Source of the DNA: Oscillospiraceae bacterium
GTDB taxonomy: Bacteria; Bacillota; Clostridia; UBA1381
DNA length: 53,479 nucleotides
Assembly: GCA_015068545.1 (NCBI GenBank)
Contig: SVKH01000002.1
Location: forward strand, 1-53,479
Reading direction: 5' to 3'
The notes below the pieces were generated by a model. The model was not told the origin of the DNA. It did no database searches and saw nothing but the letters and a program-made list of their open reading frames with translations. Positions 45,748 through 53,479 of this stretch are shown here, one piece after another. Within the stretch, counting starts at the first letter, position 1, and each line of letters opens with the position of its first letter. The position numbers and the translations under genes were made by a program.

Positions 45748-48003
45748 TTACCCCAAATGCCATATATCAGAATTGTACTCCTCCACAGTTCTGTCCGAAG
45801 AAAAATAACCGGACTTTGCAATATTCATAAGCATCTTTTTCGCCCATAACATCCTGTCTTCGTAGTCATCAAGCGCTTTGTCCTTAACTTCCACATAATC
45901 CTCAAAATCCGGTAGTGCCATAAAATAGTCCTTAGTTAAAAGTTCGTTCCTTAGCCTTGCAAGTTTTTTGCTGTCGCCTAATTTACTCAAAGCCTCGCCT
46001 GATATAAAGTCCACGCACGCTTTAAGCTTTTCATTCTTATCATAATAGTCCTTAGGATCGTAACTTCCGGCTTTGTAACGCGCCATAACTTCTTTGCTTT
46101 TTGCGCCAAAAATATAGATGTTTTCATCTCCTACCAAAGAGTGTATCTCCACATTTGCGCCGTCCATCGTCCCCAAAGTAACCGCACCGTTTGCCATAAA
46201 CTTCATATTACCGGTGCCACTCGCTTCCTTGGATGCAAGGGAAATCTGCTCCGATATATCACAGGCAGGAATGAGAAGCTCTGCCTTTGTAACATTATAG
46301 TTTTCTACCATGACAATATTTAGGTATTTAGATACTTTGCCATCCTCCCTTGCTAACTGCGACAAACACAGCAGTAGGTGAATAATATCCTTTGCCATAA
46401 CATATCCCGCCGCTGCCTTTGCACCAAAAATAGCCGTTATAGGAGTTTTGGGGTATCTTCCCGATTTGATTTCCATGTATTTATTGATTAGATACAGTGC
46501 GTTTAGATGCTGTCGCTTGTACTCGTGTAGACGTTTTATCTGTATATCAAACACCGAATCAAGCGGTACCGTAATATCACAGTTTTTTTCTAGATAACCG
46601 GCAAGTTTCTTTTTATTATTCTTCTTAATATTTATAATATTTGCAAGAACTTCTTCGTCATCCGCATATTTCATAAGCTTGGAAAGCTGGGCAAAATCCG
46701 ATTTGAACCCTGCTCCAATCAGCTTTTCTATATACTCCGAAAGCTGAGGATTTGCGCACAAAAGCCATCTGCGAAAAGTAATTCCGTTAGTTTTATTATT
46801 AAATTTTTCCGGATATATTTTGTAAAAATGGTTAAGCTCCGCATTTTTTAAAATCTCGGTGTGCAAATGCGCCACTCCGTTTATACTAAAACCGTAGTGG
46901 ATAGCCATATTCGCCATATGCACTCTATTATTCTCGTCCTTTATATGCACCGATTTATCTCTGTATTTTTTCTTTATGCGCTTGTCCAATTCGTCAATAA
47001 TAGGCATCAACTGCGGAACCGCCTTTTTTAAAAGTCCGTAATCCCATTTTTCCAAAGCTTCGGCAAGTATTGTGTGGTTTGTGTAGGCACAGGTCAGGCT
47101 GACCGTCCTTATGGCATCGTCCATTCCCACGCCTTTTTTAATCAATAACCTTATTAGCTCGGGTATAACCATCGCAGGATGCGTGTCGTTTATCTGCACT
47201 ACTGCGTGCTTGTGAAGTTCCTCCGGTTTTCCTCCCTTTTCCTCGCAATCTTCCAGTATCATCTGTGCGCCGGCACTTACCAGAAAATACTGCTGAGATA
47301 TCCTAAGTAGCTTTCCATCTTCATCGCTGTCATCAGGGTAGAGAAACAAGGTCAGATTTTTATCTGTTTTCTTTTTGTCAAAAGCAATTCCCTGCTTTAC
47401 CACTCCTTCATCCACACCCTCCAGATCAAATAAGTGCAGTCTTCGGCTACCGTTTTTGTAGCCTGTGACAAAAATATCATACATTTTTGCCTTTAAGTCT
47501 TTGCCGCCCAGAGATACTGTGTATTCTCTTTTTGTAGGAATCAGGATTTTGTGATTATCTCCCCATCTATCCGGCAATTCTGTTTGAGAATTATCCTTAA
47601 AGACCTGCCGAAACAAGCCAAAATGATATAAAAGTCCCACACCATCGGCATTTAACCCCAGTGTTGCCATAGAATCCACAAAGCAGGCGGCAAGCCTGCC
47701 AAGTCCTCCATTTCCTAAGGACGGCTCCGCTTCGGCTTCGGCTATATCCTCAAGAGATTTCCCGTTTTCTTCAAGGGCCTTCTTTACCTCATCATAAATC
47801 CCCAGATTCAGCAGATTATTGGATAGCATTTTTCCCATAAGAAATTCTGCGGAAATGTAGTACAGCTTCTTCCCCTTTGACGGTTGCTCTTTTCCTGCGC
47901 AAAGTCTGTTTACAAGCTCAACAAGGGACACATAAACCTCATAATCTCTACTATCTCTAATGCTTTTTTCCAGTCCCTGCTCCAATTCTCTTTTAATGTC
48001 CAT
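45748..48003 (-). CDS. glgP: Glycogen/maltodextrin phosphorylase (GT35)
   Basis: A 751-residue alpha-glucan phosphorylase that releases glucose 1-phosphate from glycogen or maltodextrin. Diagnostic stretches are EPSLGNGGLGRLAACFVDS, VQINDTHPAM, IKRLHEYKRQ and the pyridoxal-phosphate site EASGTGNMKFMANGA. It is somewhat shorter than the ~800-840 residues of enteric enzymes, mainly at the N-terminus, as in many Firmicutes. It is the first gene of the maltose operon, with GGGAGAG upstream of ATG and a promoter overlapping the divergent nitroreductase promoter. It feeds glucose 1-phosphate to glycolysis while malQ supplies chains. malP is an equally possible name. Confidence 0.96.
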   Translation of the reverse strand: MDIKRELEQGLEKSIRDSRDYEVYVSLVELVNRLCAGKEQPSKGKKLYYISAEFLMGKMLSNNLLNLGIYDEVKKALEENGKSLEDIAEAEAEPSLGNGGLGRLAACFVDSMATLGLNADGVGLLYHFGLFRQVFKDNSQTELPDRWGDNHKILIPTKREYTVSLGGKDLKAKMYDIFVTGYKNGSRRLHLFDLEGVDEGVVKQGIAFDKKKTDKNLTLFLYPDDSDEDGKLLRISQQYFLVSAGAQMILEDCEEKGGKPEELHKHAVVQINDTHPAMVIPELIRLLIKKGVGMDDAIRTVSLTCAYTNHTILAEALEKWDYGLLKKAVPQLMPIIDELDKRIKKKYRDKSVHIKDENNRVHMANMAIHYGFSINGVAHLHTEILKNAELNHFYKIYPEKFNNKTNGITFRRWLLCANPQLSEYIEKLIGAGFKSDFAQLSKLMKYADDEEVLANIINIKKNNKKKLAGYLEKNCDITVPLDSVFDIQIKRLHEYKRQHLNALYLINKYMEIKSGRYPKTPITAIFGAKAAAGYVMAKDIIHLLLCLSQLAREDGKVSKYLNIVMVENYNVTKAELLIPACDISEQISLASKEASGTGNMKFMANGAVTLGTMDGANVEIHSLVGDENIYIFGAKSKEVMARYKAGSYDPKDYYDKNEKLKACVDFISGEALSKLGDSKKLARLRNELLTKDYFMALPDFEDYVEVKDKALDDYEDRMLWAKKMLMNIAKSGYFSSDRTVEEYNSDIWHLG

Positions 48004-48083
48004 TTTTCACTCTCCCAAGCATTCATTCTCTTTCTTGTAAAGTATTTGCAGATTTTACTGAAATTATCCCTTTTGTATTTTTT

Positions 48084-48112
48084 ATTGTAAATACGTCTTT
48101 ATTATGGTATAA
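48084..48112 (-). promoter_or_regulatory. Predicted promoter of the glgP-malQ operon
   Basis: On the minus strand TTATAC and TACAAT are 17 bases apart, overlapping the divergent plus-strand promoter almost base for base, so the two could compete. Confidence 0.5.
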
Positions 48113-48113
48113 T
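48085..48113 (+). promoter_or_regulatory. Predicted promoter of nitroreductase/WYL genes
   Basis: TTGTAA and TATAAT separated by 17 bases. It would give a leader of about 250 bases that includes the mini-hairpin array. Confidence 0.65.
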
Positions 48114-48129
48114 AAGTTTGCAAAGCAAA

Positions 48130-48290
48130 CGCAACGAATTGTCTTCGGTATAAATTGAAATCAAAGATTTCATGAATTGAGCCTGTGGCTCATGAATTGC
48201 ACTTCGTACATTAAGGAAATTCAATTCATGTTGTGTTAGCAACAATTCACGGCTTTAGCCAATTCACGACAACGGATGTTGTTAATTCAT
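48130..48290. repeat. Array of mini-hairpins joined by AATTCA/TGAATT linkers
   Basis: Five or more tiny palindromes follow one another: GAAATC-AAA-GATTTC, GAGCC-TGT-GGCTC, TGTTG-n6-CAACA, GGCT-TT-AGCC and ACAAC-n4-GTTGT. Linkers read ATGAATTG in the left half and CAATTCA(T/C) in the right half, so the whole element is also a long imperfect inverted repeat. Non-coding. Confidence 0.8.
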
Positions 48291-48369
48291 TAAAACTAAA
48301 GGGCATCTAAATCGTTCACCAACTTTATAATAAATTCATTGAATACAAAAGCTTTAATAGGAGGTAACT

Positions 48370-48888
48370 ATGGAATTTAACAAACTTATATCCGATAGAT
48401 TTTCGGTGAGAAAATTCACAAAAGAGCATCTTTCAGATGATGTGATTGATAGCATTCTCAACGCAGGACACAAGGCGCCCACAGGCTGTAATTATCAACC
48501 ACAACGAATTTTAGTTCTGAATACAGACGAAGACATAGATAAGCTTAAATCTTGCACAAAATGCCATTTTGACGCTCCTACGGCCATGCTGATTTGCTAT
48601 AACCGTGACGAAAGCTGGGTACGAGCTTATGACGGAGCATTGTCCGCACCGGTGGACGCAGCCATTGTTACCACACATATGATGCTGGCGGCTCACAATA
48701 TTGGCGTGGGATGCTGCTGGGTAATGCACTTTGATCCGGCTGCTATGGCAAAGACATACAACATTCCGGAAAACATAGTCCCGGTTGCGCTCTTGGTAAT
48801 GGGACATCCTGCGCCCGACGCAGCTCCTCTTGATATGCACTCAAAGTTCCGTCCAAAAGAGGATGTTATAGTATACGGCAGCTTTTAG
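48370..48888 (+). CDS. Nitroreductase-family FMN oxidoreductase
   Basis: A 172-residue nitroreductase-fold protein. The N-terminal SDRFSVRKFT and the APTGCNYQPQRILVL FMN-binding stretch are typical, as are the hydrophobic AAIVTTHMMLAAHNIGVGCCWV core and the ALLVMGHPAPDA end. These cytoplasmic enzymes use NAD(P)H to reduce nitro, quinone or flavin substrates; specificity is not readable. AGGAGG lies before ATG. It is downstream of the mini-hairpin leader, and the WYL regulator begins 11 bases after its stop, so the pair is co-transcribed and the regulator may control it. Confidence 0.93.
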   Translation: MEFNKLISDRFSVRKFTKEHLSDDVIDSILNAGHKAPTGCNYQPQRILVLNTDEDIDKLKSCTKCHFDAPTAMLICYNRDESWVRAYDGALSAPVDAAIVTTHMMLAAHNIGVGCCWVMHFDPAAMAKTYNIPENIVPVALLVMGHPAPDAAPLDMHSKFRPKEDVIVYGSF

Positions 48889-48899
48889 TGAGGTATCTT

Positions 48900-49877
48900 A
48901 TGAAACAGTCTCATCAAAAATTAAAAATGATGTATCTGGCAAAGATACTTATGGAAAAAACAGACGAGGATCACACTATAACTGTTCCCGAAATGATAGC
49001 CGAGCTTTCAAAGCTCGGCATTTCCGCTGAGAGAAAAAGCATATATGATGACCTTGAATACCTTCAGCTATTCGGTCTTGATATCTGCTCAAACAAGACT
49101 AGAACTACTAACTATTATATAGCAAGCAGAGATTTTGAACTACCCGAACTAAAGCTTTTGGTAGACAGCGTGCAGGCATCGAAGTTTATTACCCGCAAAA
49201 AGAGCATGGAACTTATATCAAAGATTGAAAAGCTGACAAGTCACGAGAATGCGAAAAAGCTCCAAAGACAAGTTTTTATAACCAACCGTGTAAAAACACT
49301 TAACGAGCAGATTTACTACAATGTTGACAAAATTCATGATGCAATAGCCGCAAACAAGCAGATAACCTTTAAGTATTTCAACCTTGATGTTAACAAGAAA
49401 AAGGTATACCGAAAAGATGGCGGACTATACACAGAGTCACCTGTTTCCCTTACATGGGACGATGAAAACTACTACCTTATCACATACAAAGCCAAATACG
49501 ACAGCTACACTCACTACCGTGTTGACAAAATGGAAATGATTGAACTCACAGAAAGCGACAGAATCCTACCACAAAAGTCTTTTGATTTATCAGAATACGC
49601 CAAAACCACATTTCAGATGTTTGGAGGAGAAGAAACATCTGTGGAAATACAATTTGACAACAAGCTGGTAGGTGTGGTTTATGACCGATTCGGAACAGAT
49701 ATACCCATTATCCGAAAGGATGATGAGCATTTTGTGTGTCGTGTGAATGTTGCCGCAAGCACCCAATTTTTATCTTGGGTTATTAGCTTCGGAAACCGCG
49801 TAAAAATCATCTCGCCCGAAAACGTCAGGGCGGATATGGCAAAACTGCTTTCAGACATTTCCCAAATGTACCAGTAA
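48900..49877 (+). CDS. WYL-domain transcriptional regulator
   Basis: A 325-residue regulator from this ATG. An N-terminal winged helix-turn-helix (ITVPEMIAELSKLGISAERKS then IYDDLEYLQLFG) precedes a WYL ligand-binding domain (YRKDGGLYTESPVSLTWDDENYYL, shown here for location, and YTHYRVDKMEMIEL), plus a C-terminal WCX extension. WYL proteins sense nucleotides or other small ligands. The track start (GTG at 48888) overlaps the previous stop; ATG at 48900 has GTGAGG six bases upstream. Immediate linkage to the nitroreductase suggests control of that gene or itself. No clear terminator follows; a long palindrome lies 40 bases downstream. Confidence 0.9.
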   Translation: MKQSHQKLKMMYLAKILMEKTDEDHTITVPEMIAELSKLGISAERKSIYDDLEYLQLFGLDICSNKTRTTNYYIASRDFELPELKLLVDSVQASKFITRKKSMELISKIEKLTSHENAKKLQRQVFITNRVKTLNEQIYYNVDKIHDAIAANKQITFKYFNLDVNKKKVYRKDGGLYTESPVSLTWDDENYYLITYKAKYDSYTHYRVDKMEMIELTESDRILPQKSFDLSEYAKTTFQMFGGEETSVEIQFDNKLVGVVYDRFGTDIPIIRKDDEHFVCRVNVAASTQFLSWVISFGNRVKIISPENVRADMAKLLSDISQMYQ

Positions 49878-49913
49878 ATAAAATCGCAAACGTTACTATT
49901 TTGAATTTTTACA

Positions 49914-49963
49914 AAGAGGTATGCTCTCCCAATCCGGTTATGGAAAGATATGCATACCTCTTG
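49914..49963. terminator. Long palindrome downstream of the WYL gene
   Basis: AAGAGGTATGC pairs perfectly with GCATACCTCTT across a loop of about 27 bases. There is no T-run on the plus strand, so terminator function is uncertain; an operator or RNA-stability role is possible. Confidence 0.5.
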
Positions 49964-49992
49964 TCATACATGAAAAACTCCTTGCATATACT
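49963..49992 (+). promoter_or_regulatory. Putative sigma-E promoter of the decayed spoIIID
   Basis: GTCATAC and CATATACT are separated by 15 bases, close to the mother-cell sigma-E pattern (ATA-type -35, CATACAxT -10) known to drive spoIIID. Confidence 0.45.
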
Positions 49993-50025
49993 GCTAATGA
50001 TTCTATCATTTAGGAGGCAATGCGC

Positions 50026-50277
50026 GTGAAGTGTTATATCAAGGAGCGCACCATTGAGTTGGCAAGCTACATCATCAAACACAAGTGTACCGTGCGAGAA
50101 GCTGCAAAGGCTTTTTGCATTTCGAAATCTACCGTACATACAGTATTACATATTTGTGTTGGTTGAATTGGTACTTCACGATGCATTGTTAAAAAATCCA
50201 TTATTGTCTTGTTATTTTATCATTTTTTCAAATGTTAAAGCCACAGCGACCGCTAGGGCTTTGTGTGCTTATAAAAA
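50026..50277 (+). pseudogene. spoIIID: Decayed spoIIID copy
   Basis: From GTG at 50026 (AGGAGG eight bases upstream) the frame encodes MKCYIKERTIELASYIIKHK, then TVREAAKAF and SKSTVH, the N-terminal half of the sporulation regulator SpoIIID. After STVH the frame drifts into unrelated residues and stops at 50166, 46 codons, about half the usual ~85. Bases to ~50277 contain only faint remnants of the C-terminal half in other frames. A related start is present at 53414, cut by the window end, and may be the working copy. The ORF track misses this gene. The alternative, a genuine short protein, seems unlikely. Confidence 0.75.
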
Positions 50278-51315
50278 TCATTTACATTTTGAACACGCAC
50301 GATAACCTTTTTGAATTGCAGCTTCTGTGTTGAACGCCCAGAAAGATGAAGTATCTAAATCATCACATCCGTATTTGTGGTACTTTCTAGTTCCGTCATC
50401 TGGGACAATAACAACATGTTCTTCATAAAAATCTAAAGACCAGCCCTGTTTCATTTTCTCCCATTCTAAATCAGAAACTTCATCTTTTAATTTTTCAGTT
50501 TCATTTGACCAGTAGTTAACTCTACCATTAAGATAATCAATTTCTGAATATTGAGCAAAATTTATGATTACAGATGTCAATAAAACAACAGATAAAATAA
50601 TTACTGTAATAGAAAACTTTGTAAACTTTATACCCTTAAAATACTTTTTACCACAGCCAGAGCAAATTTTGGTTTCTCTATCAACTACAGAGCCACAACG
50701 ACTGCAAAATTTAGTTTTTACCTTTCTTTCCTTTTTAGGTTTCTTCTTTTTTCTTTTCGCTTCTACATTGTTGAGTGTGAAACCAACTGGTGCTTTTTCC
50801 GATTTTTTTGCACCATACATATTTATAAAGATTGTCTTGTATGGTTCACCAGATGGAAGATATGTATCATATACATCTATTATTCCGTTAATTCCATTTA
50901 CACTTGTAGAGCCTCGTCTATTCCACTTAATTTTAACACCGTTTTCAGTATAGAGCTGGTTTAAGTATTCTCTTTCCCCATCAACAGACATAAGAGCCAA
51001 AGTGTATATGGGTTTCTCTGGAACAAGGCCAAAATCAACATCTTCCTCGTTGTTTGGTTGATTTTTGCTGTTTTCTTTCAAATTCTTAACAGTTTCTTCT
51101 GCTTGAATTTTAATAATTGCATCCAACGCCTCTTCTGGTGTTGTATTTTCTAAATCAGGTAAATCAATTCCTGCAGTTTCAGTTGTTTCATCAGCAACAA
51201 TAATTTCTTCAACTGCATTTTCTTGAATTGATATTTCTGTTTCTATTTTTTTACCGCAATATTGACAAAATTCACTATCTTCTGGTAAAAGGTGTCCGCA
51301 ATTATAACACTTCAT
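50278..51315 (-). CDS. Membrane protein with N-terminal and central zinc ribbons
   Basis: A 345-residue protein. A zinc ribbon opens it (CYNCGHLLPEDSEFCQYCGK), followed by an acidic linker, a ~90-residue beta region, a Lys-rich stretch, a second zinc ribbon (FCSRCGSVVDRETKICSGCG), one transmembrane helix near 230-250, a short coiled coil, and a C-terminal motif HKYGCDDLD...AIQKGYRACSKC resembling the Cys/His metal site found at the ends of Ada-like and secreted nuclease-like proteins. It overlaps the DUF805 gene by 14 bases, with GGAGAT upstream of ATG. The region looks more AT-rich than the rest of the window. Function unknown. Confidence 0.8.
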   Translation of the reverse strand: MKCYNCGHLLPEDSEFCQYCGKKIETEISIQENAVEEIIVADETTETAGIDLPDLENTTPEEALDAIIKIQAEETVKNLKENSKNQPNNEEDVDFGLVPEKPIYTLALMSVDGEREYLNQLYTENGVKIKWNRRGSTSVNGINGIIDVYDTYLPSGEPYKTIFINMYGAKKSEKAPVGFTLNNVEAKRKKKKPKKERKVKTKFCSRCGSVVDRETKICSGCGKKYFKGIKFTKFSITVIILSVVLLTSVIINFAQYSEIDYLNGRVNYWSNETEKLKDEVSDLEWEKMKQGWSLDFYEEHVVIVPDDGTRKYHKYGCDDLDTSSFWAFNTEAAIQKGYRACSKCK

Positions 51316-51829
51316 TTTGCTTCATCTCCACATTTTCAACAATTCCTGTACCGCATTGACTACAAAAATCACTTCCGTTTACTAATTCGTAGCCACATTT
51401 ACGACAAAATCTGATTTTGTTTGAATTATCAGATTCTTCATCTTCGTTATAAACAGCAGTTGGTACATAGTTTGCTGGTGCTCCATAAGTATTGATTGCT
51501 GGCTCGCTGGCTTTACAATTTAAGTAAAGCACATACCACGATAAAATAGGTACATTTTTCGCCCACCACCAACTACCGCTTTTCCCAACATCGTGCAATC
51601 TACGAACTTGAAGACAAATTGAGGGACAAGCTGAAGCAAACATATAAATAAGTGTCATATAGCCGTAGTCAAGTGGAATATCGGTTGAATAAAAGCCAAG
51701 AACACCATCCAAAAATGACAAAGCAAAAACTACAATATAGTGAAATAGTATAAACCACCAATATTCCTTTCTGGTTGCTCTACCATCACATTTAGCATAA
51801 TTCTTAAACGCCCTAAAATAATACTTCAT
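51302..51829 (-). CDS. DUF805-family membrane protein with C-terminal zinc ribbon
   Basis: A 175-residue protein. The N-terminal part is a DUF805 membrane domain with about four hydrophobic helices and the family landmarks GRATRKEYWWF, RRLHDVGKSGSWW and a Trp-rich segment. The C-terminus carries a zinc ribbon (FCRKCGYELVNGSDFCSQCG) on the cytoplasmic side. DUF805 proteins are uncharacterised inner-membrane proteins. AAGGAGG lies before ATG. It is the middle of three co-directional genes that all encode zinc-ribbon membrane proteins, 19 bases after one and overlapping the other. Confidence 0.88.
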   Translation of the reverse strand: MKYYFRAFKNYAKCDGRATRKEYWWFILFHYIVVFALSFLDGVLGFYSTDIPLDYGYMTLIYMFASACPSICLQVRRLHDVGKSGSWWWAKNVPILSWYVLYLNCKASEPAINTYGAPANYVPTAVYNEDEESDNSNKIRFCRKCGYELVNGSDFCSQCGTGIVENVEMKQNEVL

Positions 51830-51848
51830 TTTTTAGTCCTCCTTAATA

Positions 51849-53204
51849 TTATAAATTATTTTCACTATCTACTGTTGTGGATAGATTTTTTCCGCATTTA
51901 TGACAAAAACACCCATTGTCTAATACTGGTGCATTACAATATGGACAGGTGCTATTGCAACTTCCAGTTGTAATAACTTTCTCTTCGCTTTTATGTATTC
52001 TTCTTTCTATAAATATATAAAATAAAATTCCAGCCACTATAAGAATTATGGAGAAGGTCAGTGCTATTTTTAATCGTGTTGATGATATTTCCTTTTGGTA
52101 ATATGGGTATTCAACAGAATTTAGCAAATTCTCAAAATCTTCAAAATATTCATTATCTGTTGTACCACCAAATTGAAAACTATACCCCCAACCATTTTCA
52201 ATACGAATAACCATAGTTATTTCTGGAGTAAATGTTACACCATACAATTCAGTATTTTGTTTAATGGTTGCTTGAAAATGTTCTTTTCCGTTGTATATCT
52301 GTTTTGTTATTAAGTTCTCATCAAGACCATATAATGTCGCTATATCTGAAATTTCAAAAGCAGAATTATCTAAATCTGACCGTGAACTTCCTATTCTTTC
52401 TTCTGGCGTGAGCATTCCCCACAAATCTGTACTGCCGTACATAATACTCATACCTTCTTCTTTTGAAGATACAAATTTTACATCAATAAATTCACGCTCT
52501 TTAAAGAGTTCTTTTTCAAACCAGTTTGCTGGTACTGTAAATTTTGTGTTTGTATCAACATCTGTATAAACAAAGGCTTCTGTTTCATCACCAGCAGGAA
52601 TTTCTACAGGTGGAGTATCGTACTTAATACTATCTACAATGGTTTTTATTGTTTTTTCTTGTTTTGCTGTAATTTCACCAGAATAAGACCTCATAGTGAA
52701 ATTCATTGCTTTGCCGTTATAAATTGTATAATATTGTAAGCCATTTACAGAATTTGCAGTATCTTCAAAATACACCCGAACGAACTTTGCTTGTGAGTGC
52801 TGATAGATGTCATATTTTTTGACACCAATTCCCATTTTTTCATATTCATTAACCCAAGATGAAGCAAACATTTTTAACGAGGTATCACTCATAGCACTAA
52901 AATTATCAATTATATTAGTGTCCATCGTAATAACAACTTCTTCATCCAATGTATCAGGTATTGCATTTAAGTAAACTTTGGTTTCTTCAAACTGCTTGAT
53001 TAAGTCAGCCTTGGTTGACCCTAAATCGCTAAATATAGAAGCGTTAGCTGGAGTATCTTTCGTGATTACTTTATATTCAGAGGGAATTGTTATTTTCAGC
53101 CCCAATTCAGAAATGGTATATGTATTGGAACTTGCGAAAACACTAGTGCTAAATAACGAAACACATACAAGAATAAAAACTAAAGACCTAATACTTTTTT
53201 TCAA
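51849..53204 (-). CDS. Exported membrane-anchored protein with cytoplasmic zinc ribbon
   Basis: A 451-residue protein starting at TTG (complement of 53202-53204) with GGAGGG six bases upstream. The signal peptide ends FASS; two similar ~170-residue extracytoplasmic domains follow (GLKITIPSEYKVI and TKFTVPANWFEKE open them, both fitting a PsbP/DUF-like 'IPxxW' beginning). One transmembrane helix lies near 380-400, and a C-terminal zinc ribbon (CPYCNAPVLDNGCFCHKCGK) lies inside the cell. This topology, outside sensor and inside metal site, suggests signalling or assembly but no function is known. It is the first gene of the zinc-ribbon operon, with a consensus promoter. Confidence 0.8.
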   Translation of the reverse strand: MKKSIRSLVFILVCVSLFSTSVFASSNTYTISELGLKITIPSEYKVITKDTPANASIFSDLGSTKADLIKQFEETKVYLNAIPDTLDEEVVITMDTNIIDNFSAMSDTSLKMFASSWVNEYEKMGIGVKKYDIYQHSQAKFVRVYFEDTANSVNGLQYYTIYNGKAMNFTMRSYSGEITAKQEKTIKTIVDSIKYDTPPVEIPAGDETEAFVYTDVDTNTKFTVPANWFEKELFKEREFIDVKFVSSKEEGMSIMYGSTDLWGMLTPEERIGSSRSDLDNSAFEISDIATLYGLDENLITKQIYNGKEHFQATIKQNTELYGVTFTPEITMVIRIENGWGYSFQFGGTTDNEYFEDFENLLNSVEYPYYQKEISSTRLKIALTFSIILIVAGILFYIFIERRIHKSEEKVITTGSCNSTCPYCNAPVLDNGCFCHKCGKNLSTTVDSENNL

Positions 53205-53253
53205 AGTTCTCCCTCCAAACCCTGACTAAAATGACATTTATATATTTTAGAAA

Positions 53254-53282
53254 ATTATACCATAAAACTATTTAAAATACAA
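53254..53282 (-). promoter_or_regulatory. Promoter of the zinc-ribbon operon
   Basis: On the minus strand TTGTAT and TATAAT are exactly 17 bases apart, about 50 bases before the TTG start at 53204. Confidence 0.75.
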
Positions 53283-53373
53283 GTTTTTACATTTTTTGTG
53301 CTACCTATATTAAGGTTATTTGTTCAGTATATCCATTCTCAATCTACATTTTAAACATAAATTCCTAATTCAG

Positions 53374-53402
53374 GTCATATCATTTACTAATATGATATAT
53401 TT
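53374..53402 (+). promoter_or_regulatory. Putative sigma-E promoter of spoIIID
   Basis: GTCATAT followed 13-14 bases later by GATATATTT resembles a sigma-E promoter. It matches the position of the similar element before the decayed copy but is a weaker -10 match. Confidence 0.4.
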
Positions 53403-53413
53403 TGGGGTGAAGT

Positions 53414-53479
53414 ATGAAAGATTACATTGAAGAGCGTACCATAGAAGTTGCAAATTACATAATTAAAAATAAATCTACT
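53414..53479 (+). CDS. spoIIID: Sporulation transcriptional regulator SpoIIID, N-terminal part (runs off window)
   Basis: The first 22 codons of a gene cut by the window end: MKDYIEERTIEVANYIIKNK, then ST. This is the characteristic start of SpoIIID, the small helix-turn-helix regulator that switches mother-cell gene expression from sigma-E to sigma-K during sporulation. GGGGTG lies five bases before ATG. It aligns residue for residue with the decayed copy at 50026 and is in the same orientation, 3.4 kb away. Its presence implies a spore former. Whether the rest is intact cannot be seen. Confidence 0.85.
   Translation, partial: MKDYIEERTIEVANYIIKNKST

Noticed and set aside
48130-48290. CRISPR or tRNA-like element
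   Set aside because: The hairpin sequences differ from each other, only short linkers are shared, and no cloverleaf can be drawn.
50054-50305. 83-aa plus-strand ORF
   Set aside because: It reads the decayed spoIIID in another frame and runs into the end of the convergent zinc-ribbon gene.

Overview
This window is most likely from a spore-forming, anaerobic Clostridia-type Firmicute living on plant or dietary glycans, probably a gut commensal. The basis is Shine-Dalgarno-rich genes, TTGxxx/TATAAT promoters, many S-layer homology (SLH) proteins, an oxygen-sensitive glycyl radical enzyme, a PTS permease, and spoIIID sequences (one decayed, one cut by the window edge). I cannot place it to genus. 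No tRNA, rRNA, transposase, integrase or CRISPR array was seen.

Layout. (1) 1-0.4 kb: the 3' end of an AraC-type regulator. (2) 0.7-8.8 kb, minus strand: a five-gene, apparently cytoplasmic operon of an alpha-L-rhamnosidase-like enzyme, a short glycyl radical enzyme (GRE) of unknown substrate, its activase, a TIM-barrel glycosidase-like protein and a CBM9-like protein. Three 109-bp tandem repeats lie between the GRE and activase genes. This is the best candidate for an undescribed pathway: radical chemistry on a sugar released inside the cell. (3) 9-30.3 kb, minus strand: six large secreted proteins, including two SLH-anchored GH5-like enzymes, a GLUG-repeat protein, an N-terminal SLH protein, an SLH protein with a cohesin-like domain, and a three-module protein ending in a degenerate SGNH domain. 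(4) 30.5-33.7 kb, minus strand: a sugar ABC importer (lipoprotein plus two permeases, no ATPase). (5) 33.9-36.1 kb, plus strand: a divergent histidine kinase and LuxR-type response regulator. (6) 36.1-37 kb: an intergenic region with paired palindromic repeats, a repeat-bearing leader and a 40-aa gene. (7) 37-41 kb, minus strand: a stalk-domain secreted protein, a 59-aa peptide and an 840-aa secreted protein sharing modules with the 1431-aa protein. (8) 41.3-48 kb, minus strand: a maltose/maltodextrin operon of glycogen phosphorylase, PTS IIABC, a MapP-like phosphatase and 4-alpha-glucanotransferase. (9) 48-49.9 kb, plus strand: nitroreductase and WYL regulator behind a leader full of mini-hairpins. 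(10) 50-53.5 kb: a decayed spoIIID, a minus-strand operon of three membrane zinc-ribbon proteins, and the start of an intact-looking spoIIID.

How it fits together. Surface enzymes and binding proteins probably attack a polysaccharide, the ABC system imports the oligosaccharides, and the adjacent two-component system probably controls uptake. A 24-bp block is identical upstream of the ABC operon and upstream of the 840-aa secreted protein gene, which supports co-regulation. Imported oligosaccharide could be trimmed by the cytoplasmic glycosidases and a product passed to the GRE. The 41-48 kb operon separately handles maltose and alpha-glucans. All functions are read from sequence motifs alone.
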